64,000 nucleotides of DNA from Prorocentrum cordatum (lineage: Eukaryota; Sar; Dinophyceae; Prorocentrales; Prorocentraceae), in assembly GCA_963575745.1 (NCBI GenBank), contig CAUYUJ010015294.1:635001-699000 (forward strand), in the 5' to 3' direction. The stretch's first letter is position 1. Each line of letters begins with the position of its first letter. The position numbers and the translations under genes were made by a program. The notes under the pieces were generated by a model that saw only the letters and a program-made list of their open reading frames with translations, was not told where the DNA came from and searched no databases. Positions 41,695 through 52,796 of this stretch are shown here, piece by piece.

Positions 41695-41772
41695 GGACGA
41701 CGACGGCGACGAGGACGACGGCAAGGACGACGACGGCCACGACGACGAGGACGACGACGACGACGGCAACGA

Positions 41773-41831
<59 letters not shown>

Positions 41832-41932
41832 ACGGCGACGACGACAGCAACGACGACGACGACGGCGATGACGACGGCGACAACGGCGACGACGGCGACG
41901 GCAACGACGACGGCGACGACGGCGACGACGAT

Positions 41933-41963
<31 letters not shown>

Positions 41964-42068
41964 AAGACGGCAACGACGACGACGGCGACGGCGACGGCGA
42001 CGACGACGGCGACGACGATGGCGACGACGGCGACGACGGCGACGACGATCACGACGACGACGACGATC

Positions 42069-42130
<62 letters not shown>

Positions 42131-42182
42131 AACGAGGACGACGACGAGGACGACGACGACGGCGACGGCGACGACGGCGATC
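41695..42182. repeat. (GAC/GGC)n trinucleotide array
   Basis: About 160 triplets, mostly GAC and GGC with AAC and GAT variants. The poly-Asp and poly-Thr frames are repeat artefacts. Confidence 0.95.
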
Positions 42183-42315
42183 CCTGCCGCTGAGACCAGG
42201 AAACCACCCTGCACCGACATGTTTTCACCAGGCGGCACAGCATTCAGCCAAGGGCTTCACGAAGGGCTCGCAGCGCCCTTTCCGAAAGAACCGGATTTCA
42301 CATAATCAATTCCGG
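42183..42315 (-). repeat. Dispersed repeat DR-D, copy 1
   Basis: It matches 47,228-47,360 (for example AGCCAAGGGCTTCACGAAGGGCTCGCAGCG). The copy at 47 kb lies at the 3' end of the recombinase remnant, so this one may be that element's tail, truncated and flanked by the GAC array. Confidence 0.6.
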
Positions 42316-42386
42316 AGAGGCCAGGCGAAAGAGGCAGATATCAAAACAAGCAGGATTAACATATAGCCAGCAGAATAGTGCAGAAA

Positions 42387-43600
42387 CATGATCGACCGAC
42401 GAACCCGGAAAGGCATATAGAAATGTAGACATGGCAACGTTTCAAAGACACCTGATTGGGCGACGGGCGTATGCAATGCTGAATGTATCGATCTTGATGT
42501 ACCGTGCCGAGGGCTGTGCTGTGCAGCGCTGTGCTGAATTGCGATGTGCCATGCCACGATTGTGCTCTATAGCGTTGTGGATCGAGTCCTTCTTTGCATT
42601 CGAGTTCTGACCGAACTGATCTGGATCTTAAGCTCGAGCTGCCTGAGCACAGAAATAGTAGCTGCCCTAGAGCTGATTGACAGGGGAACATGCCAGGAGG
42701 ACGCGCCGCGGAACGTCCCAAGGGACGCGCCAGGCGACGTGCCAGGGGACATGCCATGGGGACGCACCGCGGGACATGTCAAGGGGACGCGCTACGGAAC
42801 GTGCCAATGGACGTGCCAATGGACGTGCCATGGGACGCGCCGCGCGACGTGCGAGGGGGACTCGCCACGGGACGCGCCACGGAACGTGCCAGGTTGCAAT
42901 GCTGAGTGTATCGATCTTGATGTACCGTGCCGAGGGCTTTGCTGTGCTGCGCCGTGCTGAACTGCGATGTGCCATGCCGCGATAGTGCTCTATAGTGTTG
43001 TGGATCGAGTCCTCCGTTGCGTCCGAGTCCTGACCGAACTGATCAGGATCTTCAGCTCGAGCTGCCCTAGCACAGAGTAGCTGCCCCAGAGCTAATTGAC
43101 AGGGGGGCATGCTAGGAAGACGCCTCGCGGAAAGTTCCAAGGGACGCGCCAGGCGACGTGCCAGGGGACGTGCCATGGGGACGCACCGCGGGACGTGCCA
43201 AGGGGACGCGCTACGGAACGTGCCTATGGACGTGCCACGGGACGTGCCAAGGGACGCGCCGCGCGACGTGCCAGGGGGACTCGCCACAGGACGCGCCAGG
43301 TTGCAATGCTGAAGAAGAGTATCGATCTTGATGTACCGTGCAGAAGGCTATGCTGTGCTGCGCCGTGCTGAACTGCGATGTGCCATGCCGCGATAGTGCT
43401 CTATAGTGTTGTGGATCGAGTCCTCCGTTGCATCCGAGTCCTGACCGAACTGATCAGGATCTTCAGCTCGAGCTGCCTGAGCACATAGTCCACATAGTAG
43501 CTGCCCCGGAGCAAATTGACAAGGGGACATGCCAGGCAGACGCGCCGCGGAACGTTCCAAGGGACGCGCAAAGCGACGTCAAGGGGACGCGCTACAAAAC
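42387..43600 (+). repeat. R420 repeat, three copies with leader
   Basis: A leader (ATGATCGACC.ACGAACCCGG, AATATAGAAATGTA, CACCTGATTGGGCGACGGG) precedes the units, which start at ATCGATCTTGATGTACCGTG (42,487, 42,909, 43,321). Each unit has a TGC-pentamer part, a middle with GTCCTGACCGAACTGATC and GCTCGAGCTGCCTGA, and 8-14 copies of a 12-mer (RNGGGACGTGCC). No protein is supported; the Arg/Ala-rich frames come from the 12-mer. Confidence 0.9.
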
Positions 43601-43624
43601 GTGCTGGGGACAAGAGTCGTGCTG

Positions 43625-43850
43625 GTGGCCTGGACACGTAAAAACACGGTGCCAACTCGGGACAACCATGTTAGATACCCCCTGGGTGGCCTGGACACGT
43701 AAAAACACATGGTTCCAGCTCGGGACAACCATGTTACAGATCTCCCTGGGTGGCACGCGTGAAAAAAAAACACTTGGTTCCAGCTCGGGACAGCCATGTT
43801 AGATACCCCCCTGCGTGACCTGGATACGCTGAATTCGCGCTCCCGCTCGA
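43625..43850 (+). repeat. ~61-bp tandem repeat, four copies
   Basis: Units GTGGCCTGGACACGTAAAAA, CAGCTCGGGACAACCATG and TTAGATACCCCCTGG. Other arrays of it lie at 54,350-54,690, 58,255-58,390 and 62,305-62,500. Confidence 0.85.
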
Positions 43851-44150
43851 GACATCCTCGCAATGTCTTCCCTGGAGAGATCTCCAAAGCGCAACCCGCC
43901 GTTCAGAGCAAGAAACCATCACTTTTCTGTATTGGGACATGTTTTCGGGTAGCGTTTTTCGGCCCCCCGTGCGTTTCCTCCTAATTCGGCGTTGTGCCCG
44001 ACGCCATGTTAGATACCCAAACTCTGCAAAACCAGCGTTTCGCTCGAGACATCCTCAACAAATTCTGAAACAAAGAAGCGTTTCGTTCGAGACATCCCCA
44101 AACTCTGCAAAACCAGCGTTTCGCTCGAGACATCCTCAACAAATTCTGAA
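43850..44150 (+). repeat. CGAGACATCC-punctuated block, small
   Basis: Four TTTCGCTCGAGACATCC-type motifs with CAACAAATTCTGAA spacers, after a segment TTTTCGGCCCCCCGTGCGTTTCCT that recurs at 54,775-54,800. Confidence 0.75.
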
Positions 44151-44299
44151 CATGATCGACCCACGAACCCGCAAAATGATATAGAAATGTAAAGCATGGC
44201 TGCGTTTCGAAGACACCTGATTGGGCGACGGGCAAATGCAATGCTGAATGTATGAGAGAGCGTGATCCACCGCCGCTTTACTGTGGAAAATTGCCAACC

Positions 44300-45225
44300 T
44301 TTTCCTCCGGAACCCGGGGGTCGCCCCCCCCCCCCCTCCGAAAATCCCCCCCCCCCTGCTGGAACCCCTCCCCCCCCCCCCCCCCCCCTTCCCCCGCCCC
44401 CCCCCCCCCCCCCCAAACCCCCCCCTAACCTCCCCCCCCCCCCCCTCCCGCTCGAAAACCGGGGGGGGTCACTACCGGTTCGAACCCCCCCCCCTCCGGA
44501 TCTGGAAAGGTGGGGCACTAACCGGTCCCCCCCCCCCCCCCCCCCCCCCACTCACCGCCAGCAAACGACTCCCGGTCCCCACCACCGTCCGCATCACATC
44601 CCCCACTGGTGTTCCCAGCACCACTGTCCTCACCACCGCTGTCCCCACTGGTTCCACCACCGCCCCTACTGTCCCCACCAGTGGCCCCACCACTGTCGCA
44701 CTGTCCCCGCTGTCCCCAGAACTGTTCCCACCACGGTTCCACTCTCCCCACTTCTGCCACGCCTTCACCACTGTCCCCACCCCATTGCTCCCACTGTCCC
44801 ACTGTTCCCACCATTCCCATGTCCCCACCACTGTCCCCACCACCACCGTCACCCCACCTGTCCCACCACCATTGTCCCTCCACTGTCCCCACCACTGTCC
44901 CCACCACTGCCCCACTACCACTGTCCCGCTGTCCCCTCACCACTGTCCCCACCAACACCGTCCCCACCACTGTCCGCACCCCCACTCGGTTTTCGAGGGG
45001 GGGGGGGTTCGAACCGGTAGTGACCCCCCCCGGTTTTCCGGATCCGGAGGGGGGGGGGGGTTCGAACCGGTAGTGACCCCCCCCCCCTTTTCATGATGAG
45101 CAGGGGGGGGGGGGGGGGGGGGGAGGGGTTCGAACCGGTAGTGAGACCCCCGCGGTTTTCCGGAGGGGGAGGGGGGGGGGGAGGGGTTCGAACCGGTAGT
45201 GACCCCCCCCGGTTTTCCGCCAGCA
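44300..45225. repeat. Poly-C/poly-G tracts with inverted GGTTCGAACC units around a CCACTGTCCCCA array
   Basis: The left side (44,320-44,560) is poly-C with CACTACCGGTTCGAACCCC. The middle (44,575-44,985) is a degenerate (CCACCACTGTCCC)n array. The right side (44,995-45,215) is poly-G with four TTCGAACCGGTAGTGACC units each followed by CCGGTTTTCCGGA. The left unit is the reverse complement of the right ones. The long G and C runs could form G-quadruplex or i-motif structures and are also prone to read errors. Confidence 0.85.
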
Positions 45226-45239
45226 GCGGTAGAACACGC

Positions 45240-46640
45240 TCTTTCGAATGTATCGATCTTGATGTACCGTGCCGAGGGCTGTGCTGTGCTGCGCCGTGCT
45301 GAACTGCGATGTGCCATGCCGCGATTGTGCTTTATAGCGTTGTGCATCGAGTCCTCGTTTGCATCCGAGTCCTGACCGAACTGATCAGGATCTTCAGCTC
45401 GAGCCGCCTGAGCACATAGTAGGTGCCCCAGAGCTAACTGACAAGGGGACATGCTAGGAGGACGCGCCGCGGAACGTCCCAAAGGACGCGCCAAGCGACG
45501 TGCCAAGGGACGGTGCCAGGGGGACGCACCGCGGGACCTGCCAAAAGGACGCGCTAGGGAACGTGCCAATGGACGTGCCACGGGACGTGCCAAGGGACGC
45601 GCCGCGCGACGAGCCAAGGGGAACTCGCCACGGGACGCGCCCTAGAACGTGCCAAATTGCAATGCTGAGTGCATCGATCTTGATGTACCGTGCCGAGGGC
45701 TGTGCTGCGCTGCGCCGTGTGAACTGCGATGTGCCATGCCGCGATTGTGCTCTGGATAACGTTGGATCGAATCCTCCCTGGCATTCGATTCTTGACCGAA
45801 CTGATCTGGATCTTAAGCTCGAGCTGCCTGAGCAGATGGTCGCTGCCCCAGAACGAATCGACAGAAGGGGGCATGCCAGGAGGAGGGCGCGCCGCGGAAC
45901 GTCCCAAAGGACGCGCCAGGCCACGTGCCAGGGGACGTGCCATGGGCACGCACCGCGGGACGTGCCAACGGGACGCGCTACGGAACGTGCCAATGGACGT
46001 GCCAGGAGGGCGCGCCGCGGAACGTCCCAAGGGACGCGCCAGGCCACGTGCCAGGGGACGTGCCATGGGCATGCACCGCGGGACGTGCCAACGGGACGCG
46101 CTACGGAACGTGCCAAGGGACGTGCCGCGGGACGTGCCGCGCGACGTGCCAGGGGAACTCGCCACGGAACGCGCCAAGGAACGTGCCAAAGAGCAATGTT
46201 CAGTGTATCGATCTTGATGTACCGTGCCGACGGTTGTGCTGTGCTAGGCCGTGCTGAACTGCGATGTGCCATGCCGCGATTGTGCTCTATAGCGTTGTGG
46301 ATCGAATCCTCTTCGCATCCGAATCCTGACCGAACTGATCTGGTTCTTAAGCTCGAGCTGCTTGAACAAATGGTAGCTGCCCTGAGCTGATTGACAAAAG
46401 GACATGCTAGGAGGACGCGCCGCGGAACGTCCCAAGGGACGCGCCAGGCGACGTGCCAGGGGACGTGCCATGGGCACGCACCGCGGGACGTGCCCACGGG
46501 ACGCGCTACGGAACGTGCCAATGGACGTGCACCGCGCGATGTGCCAGAAGGGGGTTCGCCACGGGATGTTCCGCGGAGCGTGCCACGCAATGCTAAAGGT
46601 ATCGATATTGATGTAACGTGCCGAGGGCTGCGCTGTGCCT
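45240..46640 (+). repeat. R420 repeat, four copies
   Basis: Unit starts near 45,248, 45,674, 46,208 and 46,600 (ATCGATATTGATGTAACG, last one partial). The 12-mer part of the copy at 45,880-46,190 is doubled internally (GAGGGCGCGCCGCGGAACG at 45,889 and 46,005). Confidence 0.9.
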
Positions 46641-47020
46641 GGGCGACCTGGACACGTGAAAACACGCGTTTCGCTCAAGACGTTCTCAGCACATCCTCAT
46701 GCTAGACATCCGCCTGGGCAACCCACGTGCAAACAAACGTCTCGATCGAGACTTCCTCGACACATCCTCATGCTAGACATCCGCCCGGGCGATCTGGACA
46801 CGTGAAAACAAGTCTCTGGTTCGAGTCATCCTCAACAAATCCTCATGCTAGACATCTGTCCGGGCAACTGGAGGCGTGAAACCGAGCGTCTCGCTCGAGA
46901 CATCCTCAAGACCTGGGTATGTGAAAACAAGCATTTCACTATAACACAACAAGCGCCTCGCTCAATACATCCTCAACAAATTCTGGAAACAAAAAAACGT
47001 TTCGCTCGACACATCATCAA
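46640..47020 (+). repeat. Repeats of ACATCCTCATGCTAGACATCCG with CGAGACATCC motifs
   Basis: Units of about 80-90 bases: GACACGTG.AAACA.GCGT, CTCGATCGAGACTTCC, ACATCCTCATGCTAGACATC. An identical copy of 46,647-46,975 is at 52,797-53,126, and a diverged third copy at 53,780-54,060. Confidence 0.85.
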
Positions 47021-47155
47021 ACATAATTCCGCCGGCCTCCTTCAAACTCGCCATTCATCGCAAAATAAATCCCGCCGGCCTCCTTCAAGTCGAATCCGGG
47101 GGTAACAAAGCCAAAATAGAACCCTGGGCCTATGCACTTTCCGGGGAAAAAGGAA
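47020..47155 (+). repeat. Conserved ~120-bp block R75, copy 1
   Basis: GCCGGCCTCCTTCAAGTCGA, CGGGGGTAAC, AGAACCCTGGGCC and CTTTCCGGGGAAAAA. Other copies are at 51,885-51,980, 54,205-54,325, 59,248-59,372 and 63,012-63,148. The A/T-rich start (TTATTTATCGCAAAATAA-like) plus the GC-rich ends make it the most sharply conserved interspersed block of the right half. Confidence 0.8.
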
Positions 47156-47227
47156 AGTGGGTGGGCGGGTACCGAGAAGCTGCGGGGAAACGGCGTCGAC
47201 GCTCGCAGGCATGACAATCTCAGATGC

Positions 47228-47360
47228 GCAATCCTTGCCGCCGAGACCAAGAAACCACGCTGCGCTGACATGTTTTCATCAGGATCAGGCGGCGCAGCAG
47301 TCAGCCAAGGGCTTCACGAAGGGCTCGCAGCGCCCTCTCCAAAGGAATCGAATTCGACAT
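47228..47360 (-). repeat. Dispersed repeat DR-D, copy 2 (3' end of recombinase remnant)
   Basis: Overlaps the last codons of the recombinase remnant (ERALRALREALG and stop at 47,301) and continues past it. See 42,183-42,315 for the second copy. Confidence 0.6.
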
Positions 47361-49130
47361 GATCAATTCCAAACTTTGCCGAATGGAATTAGAGCCTGCG
47401 GCTGCTTTAGCCAGAGAGGACACTCTTCTGCAGGCGTTAGCATTGGCATAGAATTGAGCGATAGCGGCACACAATTTGGGAGGATAGGGTTCAGCAGCGG
47501 CAGTGCGAAAGACACCCTGAGGATCCTTTCCGACTAGCTCCACATGCTTGCATATACTAAAATCACAACAGCCGCGTTTGGAGGAGCAGAGGCGACTGCA
47601 GCTAGCGAAATTGACTTGCCAATGTCAGAAACATGCGCGCTTGCGCCACGGCGTGCCATAAGCACAAAAATCGAGGACACACTGACGAACTTTGGGGCCC
47701 ACGGAGCTGTGAGACGGGAGGGGCCAGCCACAAACGAGAAGCGCGAGGATTTCCAGCGAACTGGGCAACTGCATATGGAGGCACGCGCGGACTAAAGTGA
47801 CAGAGGCTCTCATCAAAGTGTCGCCTACTTGGATGTTCTCCTTGTCTTTCGGGGATGCCGTCAGGCTGTGTCGATATCCCATCACATCGTCATCGTTTCT
47901 AGGAGGGCAAGTGGACCGTTCGGGCGATCACGACCCCGACCCCGGCTGCCACAAAGGGTACCCATGTGGAGGCCACACAGTGATCCAGCAGTGATCCACC
48001 CAATGATCAATTGAACATTGGCGCGTTTGGTGGGTGAGAACTTTCCGTGGCGCGTGATGCGCCATTCGATGCAAAGCCAATTTCTTCGGCCAAAAGCGCG
48101 GGCGAGGTGTCCGCTGCCTGAGAAGATTTCCAAGAAAACTGGTGGCGGTTCCGGGCTCATCGGAACAGTCGAGGCACTGACAACGGCTTGGCTCGCCCGA
48201 GGAAGATCTCGCCGAACGTGTGGTGGCAGACTCGACAATGCGCCTGGAACGCTGGAGGTAGCCGTAGCATTTGTTCTCGAAGTCTGCCTCCTTTCTCGCA
48301 GACGCGTCTGACAACCATTTTCCCCTCTTCTTGATGTCCGCGCACGAGGTTGGCGCGGTCGTCCGACGCGCCTGCATGCCGTAAGTGGGATGGCAATGGA
48401 GGGCCCGGCACGTTGAGCTTCAGCTCCAGCACGACGTCGCTGAACAGCCTGCTGTACTCGAGCTGTCCCATGCCGATCAGCGGCTCCGACTCGGGTACCG
48501 TCCGTTTCAGCAAGCCGATGTACGTGTACAGCGCTGCGTACCTCGTGTCGGGGACCAGCGAGTCGTCGAACCGCCCCGTCTTGGAGGGCTCTCCCTCCTC
48601 GAAGCGGTGGAGCTGCAGCACCCAGAAGGCATGGCCCTCGCCCGCGAAGGCCCCCCGGCGGCAGCAAGTCTCGGAACTTCACCGCGAGCTCCCCGGGTTG
48701 GAGGTAGCAGATCGTGGCCAGAAGCGTTCCCGCAACCGCCCGCCGCTCCCCGCGCCCGCACATAGTCACCGCGATCGCGGCCACCTCCTCCAGGGGGATC
48801 AGCAGCCGCGCGCGCAGGTGCGAGAGGCGCAACCATCTCTGCGCGGCGAGTCGCGTTCGTGGCAGCCGGCAGGACGCATGGCGCGACACCTCGGGGTTGA
48901 AGAACCCCACGGCCGCGATCAGCCTCGTGCCCATCCCTGCGCCGTGGCCCTCGAAATACAGGTACTCCAGGTACTCCGCGAGCGTCCCGTCCAGGGCGCT
49001 GGGCGGCGCGAGGGGCAGCATGTGGTGCTCCGCCCACGCCTGGAGGTCCTCCCACATCTTCGTGTACTGGTGCTTTGGTCCCTGGCGCCACCGCGTGCAT
49101 CTCGAGGCTGGTGCCACCGCCTCTCTGTTC
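47300..49130 (-). pseudogene. Tyrosine recombinase fused to C5-methyltransferase-like FLEIFSG domain, degenerate
   Basis: Minus sense, at least five frame changes. Recombinase N-domain and core: HQYTKMWEDLQAWAEHH, LAEYLEYLYFEGHGAGMG, FFNPEVSRH, then ICYLQPGEL (49,060-48,680). The family has YLRPGEL here, so the first catalytic Arg is Gln (48,700-48,698, CAA). HLRHAGASDDR (48,385-48,355) keeps the second Arg. The region that should carry the RRYEK tyrosine (48,292-48,300) seems deleted: ADIKKRGKWLSDASA joins EKGGRLREQM out of frame. The second part has VFLEIFSGSGHLARAF (about 48,136, MTase motif I-like), MGTLCGSRGRGRD (47,965-47,927, PC-motif-like), a Leu-Glu/Asn-Pro split by a frameshift near 47,755 (ENP, motif IV-like), FCAYGTPWRK and AEPYPPKLCAAIAQF (47,492-47,454). 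The fusion is one I know from dinoflagellate genomes; its activity there is uncertain. Dead copy. Confidence 0.75.
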
Positions 49131-49456
49131 GGCGCCGTGGGCGGTCACCCTCAGCGCCGCCACTCTGGACATCCGAGCCCGAGGGGCTCGTCGTCCCACG
49201 TTCGGGCGCGAGTGGGGCAGTCGCACCAGCTGCTCCTCCACCAGCGGGGGCGGTGGCGGCCTCTCGGGCGCGCGGCGCCAGACGACGTCGCCCAGCCTCT
49301 CGGGCACACGGCAGAGGGCCGCAGTCGTCCACCCAGGCAGGGCTCCAGAACCTGACCAGCTCCTCTCGACTATCTTCGTCTCCCTCAGGCTCGGCCTCAG
49401 GTTCGGCCTTAGTACACACACATATACATAGAGAGAGAAAGAACAACAAAAAAAAA

Positions 49457-49865
49457 CATGATCGACCCACGAACCCGGAAAGGAATATAGAAATGTAACG
49501 CATGGCAGCGTTTTCAAAGACACCTGATTGGGTGACGGGCAAGTGCAATGCTGATTGTATCGATCTTGATGTACCGTGCCGAGGGCTGTGCTGTGCTGCA
49601 CCGTGCTGAATTGCGATGTGCCATGCCGCGGTTGTGCTCTATAGCGTCGTGGATCGAGTCTTCCTTTGCATCCGAGTCCTGACCGAACTGATCTGGATCT
49701 GAAGCTCGAGCTGCCTGAACACATAGTAGCTGCCCCAGAGCTAATTGACAGGGGGACATGCCAGGAGGACGCGCCGCGAAACGTCCCAAGGGACGCGCCA
49801 GGCGACGTGCCAAGGGACGTGCCATGGGGTCGCACCGTAGGACGTGCCAAGGGGACGCGCTACGG
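49457..49865 (+). repeat. R420 repeat with leader
   Basis: Begins right after a TACACACACATATACATAGAGAGAG run and an A9 tract at 49,403-49,456. The whole segment 49,457-50,328 is repeated from 50,329 (period 872). Confidence 0.9.
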
Positions 49866-50328
49866 GACATCCTCAAAATTCCTGCGCGCGGGACGTGGCA
49901 CGCGCGAGACATCCCCGGAATTCCTGCGAACGGGACGTGAATTCAAATGAGCCTGAGACATCCTCTGAATTCTGGCCCCCCACGAGGCCCCCGCTCGAGA
50001 CATCCCCCAAGTTTGCAAAACCAGCGTTTCGCTCGAGACATCCTCAACAAATTATGAAAAACAAGCGTTTCGCTCGAGACATCCGGTCAAAATCCAAGGA
50101 CATCCTGGCAAAACAAACGAATTAGTCGAGACATCCTCAAAATTCCTGCGCGCGGGACGCGGCACGCGCGAGACATCCTTGGAATTCCTGCGAGCGGGAC
50201 ACGAAAACAAGCATTTCGCCTGAGACATCCTTTGAATTCTGGCCCCCCACGAAGCCCCCGCTCGAGACATCCCCAAATTTTGCAAAACCAGCGTTTCCCT
50301 CGAGACATCCTCAACAAACTATGTAAAA
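49866..50328 (+). repeat. CGAGACATCC-punctuated mosaic, block 1
   Basis: Eleven GAGACATCC (one GGGACATCC) motifs with spacings of 34-53 bases. The spacers belong to a few types: CTCAAAATTCCTGCGCGCGGG, GGAATTCCTGCG, CTGAATTCTGGCCCCCCACG, CAAGTTTGCAAAACCAGCG and CTCAACAAATTATGAAAA. No ORF. Confidence 0.85.
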
Positions 50329-50740
50329 CATGATCGACCCACGAACCCGGAAAGGAATATAGAAATGTAACGCATGGCAACGTTTTCAAGGACACCTGAT
50401 TGGGTGACGGGCAAGTGCAATGCTGATTATATCGATCTTGATGTACCGTGCCGAGGGCTGTGCTGTGCTGCACCGTGCTGAATTGCGATGTGCCATGCCG
50501 CGGTTGTGCTCTATAGCGTCGTGGATCGAGTCTTCCTTTGCATCCGAGTCCTGACCGAACTGATCTGGATCTGAAGCTCGAGCTGCCTGAACACATAGTA
50601 GCTGCCCCAGAGCTAATTGACAGGGGGACATGCCAGGAGGACGCGCCGCGAAACGTCCCAAGGGACGCGCCAGGCGACGTGCCAAGGGACGTGCCATGGG
50701 GTCGCACCGTAGGACGTGCCAAGGGGACGCGCTACGGGAC
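50329..50740 (+). repeat. R420 repeat with leader (872-bp duplicate)
   Basis: Almost identical to 49,457-49,868, including the run CTAATTGACAGGGGGACATG. Confidence 0.9.
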
Positions 50741-51700
50741 ATCCTCAAAATTCCTGCGCGCGGGACGTGGCACGCGCGAGACATCCCCGGAATTCCTGCG
50801 AGCGGGACGTGAAAACAAACATTTCGCCTGAGACATCCTCTGAATTCTGGCCCCCCACGAGGCCCCCGCTCGAGACATCCCCCAAGTTTGCAAAACCAGC
50901 GTTTCGCTCGAGACATCCTCAACAAATTATGAAAAACAAGCGTTTCACTCGAGACAACCGGTCAAAATCCAAGGACATCCTGGCAAAACAAACTAATTAG
51001 TCGAGACATCCTCCTGCGCGCGGGACGCGGCACGCGCGAGACATCCTTGGAATTCCTGCGAGCGGGACACGAAAACAAGCATTTCGCCTGAGACATCCTC
51101 TGACTTCTGGCCCCCCACGAAGCCCCCGCTCGAGACATCCCCAAATTTTGCAAAACCAGTGTTTCCCTACATCCTCTGAATTCTGGCGCCCCACGAGGCC
51201 CCCGCTCGAGACATCCCCCAAGTTTGCAAAACCAGCGTTTCGCTCGAGACATCCTCAACAAATTATGAAAAACAAGCGTTTCGCTCGAGACATCCGGTCA
51301 AAATCCAAGGACATCCTGGCAAAACAAACGAATTAGTCGAGACATCCTCAAAATTCCTGCGCGCGGGACGTGGCACGCGCGAGACATCCCCGGAATTCCT
51401 GCGAGCGGGACGTGAAAACAAACATTTCGCCTGAGACATCCTCTGAATTCTGGCCCCCCACGAGGCCCCCGCTCGAGACATCCCCAAATTTTGCAAAACC
51501 AGCGTTTCCCTCGAGACATCCTCAACAAACTATGTAAAAAAAGCGTCTTGCTCGAGACATCCTACCAAAATTCTAAAAAATCCTGACAAAACAAGCGAAT
51601 TAGTCGAGACATCCTCAAAATTCCTGCGCGCGGGACGCGGCACGCGCGAGACATCCTCGGAATTCCTGCGCGCGGGGCGCTTTTCCGCGTCGCGGTCGGG
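50741..51700 (+). repeat. CGAGACATCC-punctuated mosaic, block 2
   Basis: More than twenty motifs. The series of spacer types of block 1 is repeated about two and a half times with small deletions (for example GAGACATCCTCCTGCGCG at 51,003 lacks AAAATT). Confidence 0.85.
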
Positions 51701-51885
51701 GCTCCAGACCCCGTTATTTGTGGAGGATTCCGCAAAAACGCTCCGCACCCTTTTTTTACTAGGGAAAACGGAGGTCTGCGGACACCGTTTTTAATCGAGG
51801 ATCCATTTGGGGGGCGCACTTTCCTCGAGCGGGCACGCACGAAACACACTTTTTCGAAACAACATAGCACTTTACTCCGTTATTT
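51700..51885. repeat. Dispersed repeat with GCGTCGCGGTCGGGGCTCCAGA
   Basis: GGCGCTTTTCCGCGTCGCGG, GTCGAGGATTC.GC.AAAACGCTCCGC, GAAAACGG.GGTCTGCGGAC and GGGGGGCGCACTTTCCTCGAGCG recur at 56,665-56,850 in the same orientation. No gene. Confidence 0.75.
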
Positions 51886-51980
51886 ACGCAAAATAATTTC
51901 GCCGGCCCCCTTCAAGTCGAAACCGGGGGTAAACCATCTAAAAGAGAACCCTGGGCCCCAGCCCTTTCCGGGAAAAAACA
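51885..51980 (+). repeat. R75 block, copy 2
   Basis: CGCCGGCCCCCTTCAAGTCG, CGGGGGTAAACC, AAAAGAGAACCCTGGGCCC and CCCTTTCCGGGAAAAA. It is directly followed by the R420 leader. Confidence 0.8.
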
Positions 51981-51984
51981 AAAC

Positions 51985-52796
51985 ATGATCGACCCGCGAA
52001 CCCGGAAAGGAATATAGACATGTAAGGCATGGCAACGTTTCAAAGACACCTGATTGAGCGACGGGCAAATGCAATACTGATTATATCGATCTTGATGTAC
52101 TGTGCCGGGGGCTGTGCTGCGCTACGCCGTGCTGAACTGCCATATGTCATGCCGTGATTGTGCTCTATATAGCGTTGTGGATTGAGTCCTCCCTGGCATC
52201 CGAGTCCTGGCCGAACTGATTTGGATCTTAAGCTCGAGCTGCCTGAGCAGATGGTAGCTGCCCCAAAACTAATCGACAGAGGGGACATGCCAGGAGCACG
52301 CGCCACGGAACGTCCCAAGGGACGCGCCAGGCGACGTGCCAGGGGACGTGCCATGGGGACGCACCGCGGGACGTGCCATGGGGACGCGCTACGGAACGTG
52401 CCAATGGACGTGCCGCGGGACGTGCATAGCGTTGTGGATCTAGTCCTCCCTGGCATCCGAGTCCTGACCGAACTGATCTGGATCTAAAGCTCGAGCTGCC
52501 TGAGCAGATGGTAGCTGCCCCAAAACTAATCGACAGGGGGACATGCCAGGAGGACGCGCCGCGAAACGTCCCAAGGGACGCGCCAGGCGACGTGCCAGGG
52601 GACGTGCCATGGGCACGCACCTCGGGACGTGCCAAGGGGACGCGCTACGGAACGTGCCAGTGGACGTGCACCGCGCGACGTGCCAGGGGGACTCGCCACG
52701 GGACGCTCCGCAGAACGTGCCAAGCAACATGCCAGACTGCAATGCTAAGGGTATCGATATTGATGTACCGTGCCGAGGGCTGTGCTGTGCCTGTGC
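51985..52796 (+). repeat. R420 repeat, about two copies
   Basis: Leader at 51,985, units at 52,088 and (joined without its start, at CATAGCGTTGTGGATC) 52,425. The end at 52,755-52,796 is like 46,600-46,646. Confidence 0.9.

Noticed and set aside
44462-45215. tRNA genes suggested by GGTTCGAACC (B-box-like)
   Set aside because: No A box, no cloverleaf and no acceptor stem; the motif sits in G and C runs.
45454-46665. 403-codon minus-strand Arg/Pro/Ser-rich frame
   Set aside because: Translation of R420 and its 12-mers; it changes with unit number and the same peptide appears from many copies.
49866-51700. CRISPR-like regular spacing of CGAGACATCC
   Set aside because: The constant part is only about 10-17 bases, spacers are themselves repeated types, no cas genes are present and the DNA is eukaryotic.
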